64,000 nt of DNA from Candidatus Woesearchaeota archaeon (lineage in GTDB: Archaea; Nanobdellota; Nanobdellia; Woesearchaeales; JAFGLG01). Each line of letters opens with the position of its first letter. Position 1 is the first letter of the stretch. The DNA is taken from the NCBI GenBank assembly GCA_016928155.1, contig JAFGLG010000004.1, forward strand, positions 1 through 64,000. The letters are read 5' to 3'. Below, one piece after another: positions 15,067 to 23,216 of this stretch. Made by a program: the position numbers and the translations under genes. The notes beneath the pieces were generated by a model. That model searched no databases. It worked only from the letters and a program-made list of their open reading frames with translations, and was not told the DNA's origin.

Positions 15067-15753
15067 CTATTTCTTGCTTTTATTTTGTTTTAATGCGATG
15101 AGGCTTTTCTTTGCAGAGCCCAGTCTCTGCTTTATCCTCTCGATGTCCTCTATTTTGGTATCCTTTCTCTTCCTGAGCTCTTCGAAGTTTGCCTCCAGTA
15201 TCATGATGTGATTGTCTATTGCATCGACCTCGGCTTTTGTCAGCCTGGCCCTCTCATCTATCTTCTTCTCGAGCTCTTTCTTGAGTTCCTCCTGTATCCT
15301 TGTCCTGTCTGTATTCTGGGTTGCTGTCACGCTTGTCTTCATCTCCTGTATCGTCTTCCTGAACTCGTCTATCTGGCGCTCGTTCTGCTTGAGTTTATGC
15401 TCATAGTTGTTCTGTATGATCTCGAATTTCTCGTGGAGCAGGGAAAGCTGCTCTGAGAGCTGTTTCATTGCCCCGACTTCCTCTTCCTGCCTTGCCATCA
15501 CCCTGTGCTCTGTATTCATGATCTGGCTTACTGTGTCGTGGAGCTTCGCTATCTCCTTCTCTATCCTTTCCTTGGAGCTCCTCTTGTCTGAACTGACTTT
15601 TTTTACCTGCTCAAGCTGGTTTGCCAGTTTCTTCTTCAGGACCTCTTGGTATTGCCTTTTCCTAGAAACAGTTGCCAGTGCCTTCATGAAGGATCTGACT
15701 CTTGCTTTGTCGAGCTGTGGGTAATAGTAGTCAATCTTGTCTGCGACTGTCAT
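15067..15753 (-). CDS. long coiled-coil protein
   Basis: 228 aa. After about 30 residues the sequence is almost pure heptad repeat, rich in Lys, Glu, Gln, without a membrane segment and with a basic end (LKQNKSKK). It lies 42 bp downstream of the next coiled-coil gene on the same strand, so the two probably form a complex or at least share a transcript. No family recognised. Confidence 0.65.
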   Translation of the reverse strand: MTVADKIDYYYPQLDKARVRSFMKALATVSRKRQYQEVLKKKLANQLEQVKKVSSDKRSSKERIEKEIAKLHDTVSQIMNTEHRVMARQEEEVGAMKQLSEQLSLLHEKFEIIQNNYEHKLKQNERQIDEFRKTIQEMKTSVTATQNTDRTRIQEELKKELEKKIDERARLTKAEVDAIDNHIMILEANFEELRKRKDTKIEDIERIKQRLGSAKKSLIALKQNKSKK

Positions 15754-15795
15754 ATTTGGGCCTTGTTTGGGTGATGGATCTGTTTGGTCTGTGAT

Positions 15796-16527
15796 TTATT
15801 TGAAATTGAAGAACCCGCCTTTCTTTTCCTGCGGCTTTATGAGAGGAGGCAGCTTCTCTGGCATGGGTCTCGCCCCCGGAGCGCCCATCGGCGGTTGGCT
15901 CATCTGCCCGAATCCCTGAGGTGCTTGTCCTGGCTGGTTCATCTGCATCCTTGATGGTTCCATCTGCATGCCGGATCCCATCGGCATTGGTTGCGACGGA
16001 TATCCTGGAGGAGAGCTTGGTCTGCTGGATAGTCCTCCCATAGGCATTGCGCTCATCGGTTCAGGCCCGTACATGTCAGGTCTGGGTGAGGGATGCGCCG
16101 GCGCTGTCGGCCCGAATGAACTCATTGAACTCGGGCCTGTATCGAAAGACGGCTGCGGCTTTGATGCTGCCGGCCTGGGCGCCTTGCTCTTGTCCATGAA
16201 TTCCTTGAGCATGTTGGCCATCGTCAGTATTCCTTTGGCGATCTTCTCGTTTGTTCCCATCAGCTCATCCAGCTTGTCATAGAGCGGCTCTATCTTCTTT
16301 GCCACTATCTGGCTTTCGCGCTCTTCTATCTTCATCTCATCGCTCGCCTGTTTGAAAAGGTTCATCATGGCATTCAGGCTGAGTGTCAGGTCATTTATGC
16401 TGCCCATGAGCTTCTTTCCAGAATCAGTTCCCGCAAGGGGATTTTTCTTGAGCTCCTCGACCTCTTTCCTTAGCTTGATTATTTCTTCATGAGGCACTAA
16501 ATCATAATCTTCATCCATTGCCACCAC
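15796..16527 (-). CDS. coiled-coil protein with Pro/Met/Gly-rich tail
   Basis: 243 aa. Residues 1-115 are helical with coiled-coil character (IIKLRKEVEELKKN, IEERESQIVAKKIEPLYDKL); residues 120-235 are disordered, rich in Pro, Met, Ser, Gly (SQPMPMGSGMQMEPSRMQMN), ending in KKGGFFNFK. GGTGGTGGC precedes the ATG. The architecture recalls bacterial and archaeal scaffold proteins, but no named family can be given. Start could also be the second Met (codon 4). Confidence 0.65.
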   Translation of the reverse strand: MVAMDEDYDLVPHEEIIKLRKEVEELKKNPLAGTDSGKKLMGSINDLTLSLNAMMNLFKQASDEMKIEERESQIVAKKIEPLYDKLDELMGTNEKIAKGILTMANMLKEFMDKSKAPRPAASKPQPSFDTGPSSMSSFGPTAPAHPSPRPDMYGPEPMSAMPMGGLSSRPSSPPGYPSQPMPMGSGMQMEPSRMQMNQPGQAPQGFGQMSQPPMGAPGARPMPEKLPPLIKPQEKKGGFFNFK

Positions 16528-16779
16528 CTTTTTTTAATGAAAACAGAGCCGAAACAAAGCCTCTTGGCTTAATTATTGGCTGTATGATATGATATGTTCC
16601 TATATTCCTTTCTTAAATTGCTTTATAAATGTTGTGGTGGATTATTCCCATTTTGATGGTAAAATTTAAATATCAATTTTATCATTATACCTCCAGGTTT
16701 CGTCTTATGGTGTTGTCTGCGATGAGAATGACTGGAATGGAAGACTGATTTCTGATATGGAGACTTTGGAGGAAAAGAC

Positions 16780-16872
16780 ATGAGCAAGGTTGTCACAAGG
16801 TGCCCGAAATGCCGTGCAAAGATTAGCGAAGAGGATATTGTCTGTCCGAAATGCGGCGCTGATGTTGCCTGA
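16780..16872 (+). CDS. 30-aa zinc-ribbon mini protein
   Basis: The short frame reads MSKVVTRCPKCRAKISEEDI then VCPKCGADVA, i.e. two CPKC knuckles 16 residues apart, a complete zinc ribbon and nothing else. A clear TTGGAGGA ribosome-binding site lies 5 bp before the ATG. TATA-like ATTTAAATAT at about 16665-16674 lies upstream. It converges with the L11 gene. It may be an RNA-binding or ribosome-associated ribbon, or a larger gene's remnant. Confidence 0.6.
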   Translation: MSKVVTRCPKCRAKISEEDIVCPKCGADVA

Positions 16873-16914
16873 ATGGGAAATGAAGGCGGGACAGTAGATA
16901 GAATGGTTGATTGA

Positions 16915-17655
16915 CTATTTCTTCGGGGCTGCTGCAGGTTTGGCATCCCCTTCCGCTGCCTTCTTCTCTTCAGGCGCCAGCTCATTGATTATTGTCAGCG
17001 GGATCTTTGCCTCTTTCAGTTTGCTCCTGATCTCAGACTTGGATTTGCCTTCCATTGATGAGATTATTGATTTTGCCGTCGCTTCGAACTCTGCTCTCTT
17101 ATGCTTGATTTCTTCCTCGAGTTTCTTCCTCTCATCTTCCATCTGTTGGACCTCTTCTGCTGAGAGCTCTGTCTTCTCTTCCTTGATCTCCTTGTCGAAC
17201 CTGCCGGCATCCACATCCTTGATTGCCTCGCGGGCCCTCTTTCCTTCAATCATGACACCCATGGAATCGCATGTACCCATGATCTCCTTGATTTTCTGCT
17301 TGAGATCTTTCCCGAGGAGGGCGTCTTCCTTCATCTTTGCGACCTTGATGATGTTCTCAATCCTTACGTCTGCCACGAATTCAGTCGGGTTCCCTGATCC
17401 CTTCTCAAGGTGGGCTTCTTTCAGGATGAGCGCTGATGCAGGCGGGGTGCCTACTGTGATCGTGTATTCTTTTGTGCTCTTGTCGATTATTATCTTGACA
17501 GGCACCTGCATGCCTTTGAAGCCTGCTGTCTTCTTGTTTATGTCAGCTATGACCTGGCCTATATTGAGTCCCATTGGGCCTAATGCTGGCCCTAATGGAG
17601 GCGCAGCTGTCGCTTTTCCGCCTTCGATCAATGCTTCCACTGTATCCTTAGCCAT
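16915..17655 (-). CDS. rplK: 50S ribosomal protein L11 with long C-terminal extension
   Basis: 246 aa. Residues 1-160 are L11 (PPLGPALGPMGLNIGQVIADIN, VGTPPASALILKEAHLEKGSG in two parts, CDSMGVMIEG), part of the GTPase-associated centre. Residues 160-246 are additional: a charged coiled coil (EEVQQMEDERKKLEEEIKHKR), a short SMEGKSKSEIRSKL segment and an Ala/Pro/Lys tail. Archaeal L11 is normally about 160-165 aa. A TATA box AAATATAAATAG about 33 bp upstream suggests a nearly leaderless mRNA separate from Spt5. L1 and L10 do not follow. Confidence 0.95.
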   Translation of the reverse strand: MAKDTVEALIEGGKATAAPPLGPALGPMGLNIGQVIADINKKTAGFKGMQVPVKIIIDKSTKEYTITVGTPPASALILKEAHLEKGSGNPTEFVADVRIENIIKVAKMKEDALLGKDLKQKIKEIMGTCDSMGVMIEGKRAREAIKDVDAGRFDKEIKEEKTELSAEEVQQMEDERKKLEEEIKHKRAEFEATAKSIISSMEGKSKSEIRSKLKEAKIPLTIINELAPEEKKAAEGDAKPAAAPKK

Positions 17656-17828
17656 GATTTACGCAGAAACTAGGAACTATTTATATTTGTTTTGTATATC
17701 AAGGCTCTGTCAGGAGAATCAGCGTAGAGCGTGACTTTGCAACTTTTCACACTTTTTATATATGTTCTAGTGATTTAATTTCAATATTGATGGTATATTT
17801 TTGTAAAAAAGATTCATGATATCTGCAA

Positions 17829-17866
17829 CTGATCAGGCATGGACCCCGGGAACAGACATGGATCAG
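17829..17866 (-). terminator. hairpin downstream of the Spt5 gene
   Basis: Interrupted inverted repeat CTGATC-agg-CATG / CATG-GATCAG enclosing a GC-rich loop. On the minus strand it follows the Spt5 stop by about 80 bp and is followed by TTTTTTAC, so it could end the FtsZ-SecE-Spt5 transcript. It also lies directly before the GNAT-like fragment on the plus strand. Confidence 0.4.
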
Positions 17867-17870
17867 AAAA

Positions 17871-17957
17871 ATGAGTATGGATAAGAGGATCATATTGCGG
17901 CCAGTCACCCATAACGACATTTCATCAATAAAGGGGATAGAAAAAGATTATTCCTCT
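17871..17957 (+). pseudogene. N-terminal remnant of a GNAT acetyltransferase
   Basis: From ATG 17871 the plus strand reads MSMDKRIILRPVTHNDISSI then KGIEKDYSS, which matches the first strand and helix of GNAT proteins (IRPATxxDxxxIxxIE). The frame then runs into the antisense of the Spt5 3' end and loses any family resemblance. It appears that the rest of the gene was lost by a deletion that joined it to Spt5. About 28 residues only, so chance similarity cannot be excluded. Confidence 0.4.
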
Positions 17958-18442
17958 TCCCCTGTCTCATCATCCCTTCTGATGACCTTGATGGCATCCA
18001 TCTTGACAGTGATAGGGATGGGTACTGCTGCCTCAAGAAGCTCGACAACAACCTCTTCCTTCTGCCGGTTGATACGGGTGACCTTGCATTTCTCTCTCTT
18101 GAACGGGCCTGAGATGATCTCTGCGATATCATTCTGCTTGACATTCATCTGCACCTTGACCTGCTCAAGCATGTGCTCGATCTCCTTGTAGTCGATCTCT
18201 TTTGGGAGGATACCTCGGGCATAAGGGATTCCTGTGGTGGCCTGCTCTGCATCCTGCCTTGTCGCAGCCTCCACGAACACATACCCCCTCATCCCGTGGG
18301 GCCTGACGAGCGAGAATACGTTCAGCCCTTTCTTCTCGGCATTTGTCGATACGAAATCAAGGACCTGGTCTTCCCTGTTCGCTGTGGTCCTCAAGGCATA
18401 AAGATGGGTGTCAGCTTTCTGTTCTGCTTGCTCTGCTTCCAT
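17948..18442 (-). CDS. spt5: transcription elongation factor Spt5 (NusG-like)
   Basis: 164 aa. NGN domain (LYALRTTANREDQVLDFV; HGMRGYVFVEAATRQDAEQA in the RNA-polymerase clamp-binding part) and C-terminal KOW domain (DIAEIISGPFKREKCKVTRI). It binds the RNA polymerase clamp for processivity and couples to the ribosome. Acidic tails at both ends. It follows SecE by 1 bp, the common archaeal order ftsZ-secE-spt5-L11. Confidence 0.95.
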   Translation of the reverse strand: MEAEQAEQKADTHLYALRTTANREDQVLDFVSTNAEKKGLNVFSLVRPHGMRGYVFVEAATRQDAEQATTGIPYARGILPKEIDYKEIEHMLEQVKVQMNVKQNDIAEIISGPFKREKCKVTRINRQKEEVVVELLEAAVPIPITVKMDAIKVIRRDDETGEEE

Positions 18443-18443
18443 T

Positions 18444-18629
18444 TTATCCTCCGAACAATGTGGACTTTATCATGGTTATTATGAAACCGAGAAGTCCGAT
18501 TATGATGATGCCGAGGCCCGATACCTTGACTATCGTCTTGAATTCGAGCATTGTCGGCTTCTTCGTCACTTTGAGCACTCGCCAGCACTCTGCGAGATAT
18601 GTCTTTGTCTTGAACCAAAATTCTGCCAT
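18444..18629 (-). CDS. secE: preprotein translocase subunit SecE/Sec61-gamma
   Basis: 61 aa. An amphipathic helix with CWRVLKVTKKPTMLEF precedes one transmembrane helix (IIIIGLLGFIITMI), the standard small SecE. ATG at 18627-18629 chosen over 18638 to fit MAEFW. Part of the membrane protein-conducting channel; needed for the many exported proteins in this window. Confidence 0.93.
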   Translation of the reverse strand: MAEFWFKTKTYLAECWRVLKVTKKPTMLEFKTIVKVSGLGIIIIGLLGFIITMIKSTLFGG

Positions 18630-18652
18630 TGTCTTCACCTGATCTGTATTGA

Positions 18653-19762
18653 CTAATCCACAAATTCTATCCCGAGTTCATTCTCGATGTCTTTCTTGAA
18701 TTTCCTGCGCACGGTCCTCTGCCCGAATATCTGGCTTGACTTGACACCCGTGATTATGAGCAGTGTCCTTATGACATTCGAGAGGTCCTCTGATATCTGG
18801 GCGCCCCAGATCACCCTTGCATCCTCATCGAGCTTCTCTGATATGGTCTCCACGATCCTGCGGGCCTCCTCGAGCGTCATGTCAGGTCCGCCTGCCACAT
18901 TGATGAGCGCACCATTGGCACCTGTTATGTCGACATCAAGCAGCGGGTTGTTGAGCGCCTTCTCCACAGCATCTATCGCCCTGTTCTCTGTATCGCTCTC
19001 GCCGACGCCGATGAGCGCAACCCCTCCGTTGCCCATCACGGCCCTGATGTCCGCGAAATCCAGGTTGACCAGCCCTGCTTTTGTGACCAGCTCTGCTATC
19101 CCCTTGACTGCATTTGTGAGTATCTCATCTGCCACCTTGAACGCAGTATGCAGCGGGAGGTCCGGGGCCAGCTCAAGCAGCTTGTCGTTTGGTATGACTA
19201 TCAGTGTGTCGACGAGGCTCTCCATCTTCTCAAGCCCGAGCACTGCATTCTCATATCGCCTTGCGCCTTCCATCGCGAAAGGCATTGTCACGATTCCCAC
19301 CACTAGTGAACCGAGCTTCTTCGCCACTTCTGCGACCACAGGCGCTGAGCCTGTTCCTGTGCCTCCGCCGAGGCCGCATGTGATGAATACCATGTCCGCC
19401 CCTGCTATTGCGGACTTGATGTCATGCTCATTCTCTTTTGCCGCTTCTTCGCCTATTTTTGGGTTTGATCCGGCTCCGAGGCCTCTTGTGGTCTCTTTGC
19501 CTATGAGCAGTTTCTTGTCAGCTGATGTATAGAGCAGGTCCTGGGCATCGGTGTTTATGGCGACGGTCTCAGCGCCGGAGATGCCTATCTCAGTCATCCT
19601 GTTGATTGTGTTGTTGCCTCCTCCTCCGCATCCGACCACTTTTATTGTGGCCCTCTGCTTGGAGAGCACTTCCTCAAGCTCTGCATCGATCATGTTTGCC
19701 GAATTGTGCGGTCTGCTGAATTCGACCGGCCTCTCTGAGGCATTCTTGATGATTGTTTCCAC
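18653..19762 (-). CDS. ftsZ: cell division protein FtsZ
   Basis: 369 aa tubulin-like GTPase forming the division ring. Seen: VVGCGGGGNNTINRM, AINTDAQDL, the tubulin signature GGGTGTGSAPVVAEVAK near residue 115, and NLDFADIRAVMGNGGVALIG at the T7 loop. A short C-terminal end follows the conserved core. Start is GTG (19760-19762) behind AGAGGTGG. TATA box TTTATATATAAG at 19818-19829 gives a leader of about 35-40 nt. Confidence 0.97.
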   Translation of the reverse strand: METIIKNASERPVEFSRPHNSANMIDAELEEVLSKQRATIKVVGCGGGGNNTINRMTEIGISGAETVAINTDAQDLLYTSADKKLLIGKETTRGLGAGSNPKIGEEAAKENEHDIKSAIAGADMVFITCGLGGGTGTGSAPVVAEVAKKLGSLVVGIVTMPFAMEGARRYENAVLGLEKMESLVDTLIVIPNDKLLELAPDLPLHTAFKVADEILTNAVKGIAELVTKAGLVNLDFADIRAVMGNGGVALIGVGESDTENRAIDAVEKALNNPLLDVDITGANGALINVAGGPDMTLEEARRIVETISEKLDEDARVIWGAQISEDLSNVIRTLLIITGVKSSQIFGQRTVRRKFKKDIENELGIEFVD

Positions 19763-19830
19763 TTTGGCCCACCTCTATTTGAAGATCAGTGATTTTGATG
19801 GCTTTTTTGATGATAAACTTATATATAAAC

Positions 19831-20643
19831 CTATTCTTTCAGCCCTTCAGGCTCTTCAGTGTTGCTCAGGCCTTTCCCTTTCTGCTCTTCTCTCGGATCT
19901 CGTTTCTTCTCTTGCTTCTGCTCTAGTTTCTGCTCTTGCTTCTGCTCTAGTTTCTTCTCTTGTTTCTGCTCTTGTTCCGGATCTTGCTTGGCGGTGATTT
20001 TGACTTCCAGGTTAGTGATGTTTCTGAGCTTCTTTTCGAATTCTGTTATCACTTCATGCGGCAGCTGGATGCCTTTCTTGAACTCGACAGATGCATTTTT
20101 CCCGTCGGCTGATACAACGAACGACTCTTCCTTGACCCGTAGCAGTGTAGTTATGTAAGAACTGATCTGCTTTGCCTTGTCATCTATCTTCCCGAGCACC
20201 TTTACAAGGTATTTCACATTCTTTCCGGATAGGGGATGGTTGAAGTCGACTATCGTCCTCCCGCCGCTCACTGTCTTGACTGTCCCCATCATGCCGTCGA
20301 TATTCACCTCGAGGCCGGGCATAGGGTTGATGTTCTGCTTCTTGAATTTTGACGTCGATATGAGCTGGATGAGCTTTGCGCTCTTCTTGCCGAATGCGTT
20401 CTCGGCATCTAGCTTGATCTGGTGCTCGCCGACATCCTTGCCGACAAGCGCATCTTCGAGACCCTGGAGCATCATGCCTTCTCCAACGCATATGATGACA
20501 GGACCGTATTTCATCTTCTCGTCATGGATGCCTTTCTCCTTCGCATCCTTCTCGATGGTTGTGTCGAAGAGTATGCTGTCTCCTGCCTCTTCATCCAGGT
20601 ATCCTGAATATTCTATCTCAATGAAGTCTCCTTTTTTTATCAT
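19831..20643 (-). CDS. FKBP-type (SlyD-like) peptidyl-prolyl isomerase with KQE-repeat tail
   Basis: 270 aa from ATG 20643 (an upstream ATG at 20739 is rejected: MIKKGDFIEIEYSGY is the family start). FKBP core with the inserted-in-flap chaperone domain: GPVIICVGEGMMLQGLEDAL, SGGRTIVDFNHPLSGKNV. A third region (residues 150-210) is the extra domain of archaeal long FKBPs. Residues 218-262 consist of Gln/Lys/Glu repeats. Cytosolic folding helper. The stop is just inside the ftsZ promoter. Confidence 0.93.
   Translation of the reverse strand: MIKKGDFIEIEYSGYLDEEAGDSILFDTTIEKDAKEKGIHDEKMKYGPVIICVGEGMMLQGLEDALVGKDVGEHQIKLDAENAFGKKSAKLIQLISTSKFKKQNINPMPGLEVNIDGMMGTVKTVSGGRTIVDFNHPLSGKNVKYLVKVLGKIDDKAKQISSYITTLLRVKEESFVVSADGKNASVEFKKGIQLPHEVITEFEKKLRNITNLEVKITAKQDPEQEQKQEKKLEQKQEQKLEQKQEKKRDPREEQKGKGLSNTEEPEGLKE
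19909..19980 (-). repeat. 24-nt tandem repeat coding (LEQKQE-K) units
   Basis: About three imperfect 24-bp copies (plus strand GCTTCTGCTCTAGTTTCTGC and variants) code for LEQKQEKK/LEQKQEQK in the FKBP tail. Copy number would be expected to vary between relatives. Confidence 0.7.
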
Positions 20644-20813
20644 CTTTCTACCCCTATTTAGCTGATATTGTGTTTTGCGTGATACCAGAATTGGGATTGT
20701 TTTAAATGATTTTTGCTGCCATTTATAAATTTTACGCAAAAAGAAGAAGGATTTAGTACTATAAAATAGTAATATCAGTTAGATTTTTATATTATTGTCC
20801 TAAACCTTGTATC

Positions 20814-21626
20814 ATGGTTATTGCGAAAAAATCTGGGAGATCAGCTTCTGAACCCATAGAATTGCCTGAATATTTTGCTTACCTGATGGGTCTCCAAAGG
20901 AATCTCAGGAAAGCGCTTGTCCTTGGCTCAGATTCACCATACACAAGATCTATTCTGAAGAATGGCCTGTCATCAGCCCTCACAGCTGTGGGCAAGGAGC
21001 TGAACCATGCAAGCTCCCGCAGTGTGATGTCCCGGGAGGAATGGGATGCTGCAGAGAAGAAAGCTTATTCTATTGATGTCCGTGTTGATGGCTTGTATTC
21101 CTTCCATCAGGACCTTATCAGGTATCGTTCGAATTTCGGCAGGATAGGCCGGACTTCTGCGGCAGATTGTGCAGCAGGTCTCATGGATACAGTGACACAT
21201 GTCGTGAACATAGAGGATTACATCATGAGATTGCTGGATGATCCGTCAAAACCTTTCTACACATATGGATATATCATGGATAATGTCCATCCTGACATTG
21301 ACCCGGATCTTTTTTCAGGGGTCCGGCATGATCCGTTGATGCTTAATGTGCTTTTCTTCCTGCAGAACAGTGAGACTGTCAGGCCTCAGCCGAATGATCA
21401 GCCTCCGAAGGTATACCCTCACGGGGTCAATGATGGGTGGGGGTGCCCGGAAGAATGGGATGCATTCAGGTATATGCTTGTCGCCGGGAGAAATGCTGAA
21501 GATGACACAAAGCTGACACAGGATGAGTTCAGTGGTCTGCTGAACAGGATGAAGAGCATGGATCTCATAAGGACAATGCATAAGTCAAGGCTTGAGATAC
21601 ACAAGAATTATCGGAAGGATATCTGA
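20814..21626 (+). CDS. hypothetical protein, 270 aa
   Basis: Soluble, no signal peptide, no recognised domain. The first half is helical (ELPEYFAYLMGLQRNLRKAL); the second has a Pro/Gly/Trp segment (VYPHGVNDGWGCPEEWDAF). TATA-like GATTTTTATATT (20782-20793) lies about 26 bp before the ATG, so the mRNA is probably leaderless. It is divergent from FKBP and convergent with the CMP kinase gene. Confidence 0.65.
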   Translation: MVIAKKSGRSASEPIELPEYFAYLMGLQRNLRKALVLGSDSPYTRSILKNGLSSALTAVGKELNHASSRSVMSREEWDAAEKKAYSIDVRVDGLYSFHQDLIRYRSNFGRIGRTSAADCAAGLMDTVTHVVNIEDYIMRLLDDPSKPFYTYGYIMDNVHPDIDPDLFSGVRHDPLMLNVLFFLQNSETVRPQPNDQPPKVYPHGVNDGWGCPEEWDAFRYMLVAGRNAEDDTKLTQDEFSGLLNRMKSMDLIRTMHKSRLEIHKNYRKDI

Positions 21627-21639
21627 ATCATGTCTGGGT

Positions 21640-22203
21640 TCAGCGGTTTCTTTTTGGCCAGTTCCTTTTTGGAGCAGCCTCATCTATCTTGTCCAGGATT
21701 GCCTTCGCGACCTCTTCCGCTGTCCTGTGTGTCGTGTCGATGATAAGGTCATAGTTGCTCTTGTCAAGATAATCAAAACCATAATACCTTATCCAGCGCT
21801 CCCTGTTTATCTCTTCTCTGGCTTTCAGGCTTTTCATGGCTTCATTTTTATCCTCGAAGCTTTCCTCTTCTCTTTTCTGTTTCACCCGTCTGTCGACTCT
21901 TACTGCAAGGTCTGCGTCTATGAACACCTTGAATGCGTGTGGTATGAAATGCGCCCCCAGCCAGGTGTCGATGACGATATTTTCCCGCTCTCCGAGCCTT
22001 GACTGCTTCTCATCGATCAGGGCGTCTATTTTCCTGTCTTTGGCCTCAAGTTCTCCGAGTTCCAGTATCGAGATGCTCTTCTCGCGCGCGATCTCGCGCT
22101 GCAGGTCCCCGATGGATGCATGCGCATATCCGAGTTTGGATGCAAGAATTTTTGCCACCGAGCTCTTTCCGGATCCGCCTGTTCCGCTGACAGTTATTAT
22201 CAT
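21640..22203 (-). CDS. cmk: cytidylate kinase, archaeal type
   Basis: 187 aa. P-loop TVSGTGGSGKSSVAKILA at the N-terminus, ASIGDLQREIAREK in the NMP-binding region, IVIDTWLGAHFIPHAFKVFI, and LIIDTTHRTAEEVAKAIL. Converts CMP/dCMP to the diphosphate. A Lys/Arg-rich tail (KRNWPKRNR) follows the core. ATG 22203 is preferred to TTG 22209. Confidence 0.93.
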   Translation of the reverse strand: MIITVSGTGGSGKSSVAKILASKLGYAHASIGDLQREIAREKSISILELGELEAKDRKIDALIDEKQSRLGERENIVIDTWLGAHFIPHAFKVFIDADLAVRVDRRVKQKREEESFEDKNEAMKSLKAREEINRERWIRYYGFDYLDKSNYDLIIDTTHRTAEEVAKAILDKIDEAAPKRNWPKRNR

Positions 22204-22263
22204 ACCCAAGAATTCAGCTCTGTATTATAAATAGTTTATGGGATTAATAAATAGTTTATGGGA

Positions 22264-23136
22264 TTATTCGACAAACAGGGTTGTCTTGACCTCAGCGAAT
22301 ACCTTGTCCCCTATGCTCATTGTGACTGGTGAGACGATTATGGTGCCGGTCCCTTTCTTCCTGCGTCTCTCTGCGCCCGATACGCAGTAGACCCCGATGT
22401 CACGCCCTCTCCAGTCGAAGGGGAATATCTTGGCGCCGAAACCCATGTAGACGATCTTCCTGCCGTCCATCTCTTCAGGGTCTGCCCTCTTCATGAGATA
22501 CCCTGATGTGAATGGCAGTGCTGCTGTGCCCATCACAAGGTCTGCTTCTGTGAATCCTGTCCGCTCTTTCAGCTTTCCGAGCTGTTCCTGGTTGAGCTCG
22601 CATGCATCCAGTAGGCGCACTGGATATTCGCTGGTCAGGTCAGTTACATGACGGAGTTCTTGCGGGACCTCTGGTCTGACTCCGCCGTTTGCAGAAGAAT
22701 AGGTGAATCTGAAGTCTGCTTTCTGTTTTTTTGTGGCATCATCGAATATGCCGACTCCGATTTCGCATTCCAGTCCGTCGTTGCCTGTCTCTGCTACGAT
22801 GAACTGCAGGTCCCTTGAGGGATATGCCGGAGCCATGTTTCTCATTGTTACAGAAGTCAGATGAAGGCCGGCCATCCTTGGGTACATGGCCTTGACAGCC
22901 ACCTCTGCAAGCGTCAGCATCTGCATCCCGGGCATGACGACATCCTCTAACCCGTATTTTTGAGCGCATGCGCATTCCCTGTGGACTGGATTGGTATCTC
23001 CTGTGAGATTGCAGACTGATGCAAAGCTGCCTGGGGTGGGCGTGTATACGAATGACATATCAGCCAATTGTTTTGGGAAGAGCATTGCAGAAGGTGACAA
23101 TAAGGGGCTATATAAATTTTGACTAATTTCACTCAT
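22264..23136 (-). CDS. MaoC-like hot-dog fold protein
   Basis: 290 aa. CNLTGDTNPVHRECACAQKYGL, with Asp and His spaced as in the R-specific enoyl-CoA hydratase motif (DxNPxH), followed by a GMQMLTLAEVAV helix, marks a MaoC-like hot-dog domain (residues 30-140). The second half (residues 170-290) ends in a further beta-rich region (GTGTIIVSPVTMSIGDKVFA), perhaps a second hot-dog as in double hot-dog hydratases. The substrate is unknown; no fatty acid oxidation genes are nearby, so a role in an acyl or polyketide-like step is open. Confidence 0.75.
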   Translation of the reverse strand: MSEISQNLYSPLLSPSAMLFPKQLADMSFVYTPTPGSFASVCNLTGDTNPVHRECACAQKYGLEDVVMPGMQMLTLAEVAVKAMYPRMAGLHLTSVTMRNMAPAYPSRDLQFIVAETGNDGLECEIGVGIFDDATKKQKADFRFTYSSANGGVRPEVPQELRHVTDLTSEYPVRLLDACELNQEQLGKLKERTGFTEADLVMGTAALPFTSGYLMKRADPEEMDGRKIVYMGFGAKIFPFDWRGRDIGVYCVSGAERRRKKGTGTIIVSPVTMSIGDKVFAEVKTTLFVE

Positions 23137-23216
23137 TCTGATCTTTCAGCAGTCCGGAGCCATCAGTCCCAAAACATATATAAAACAGTATATAAATATG
23201 GGAGTAGGGTAATATC

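Noticed and set aside
16680-16760. C/D box guide RNA before the zinc-ribbon gene
   Set aside because: GCGATGAG and two CTGA are present but spacing and a C'/D' pair do not fit.
17829-17866. Part of a tRNA or attachment site
   Set aside because: The inverted repeat has no T-loop or acceptor pairing and no integrase or direct duplicate is found.
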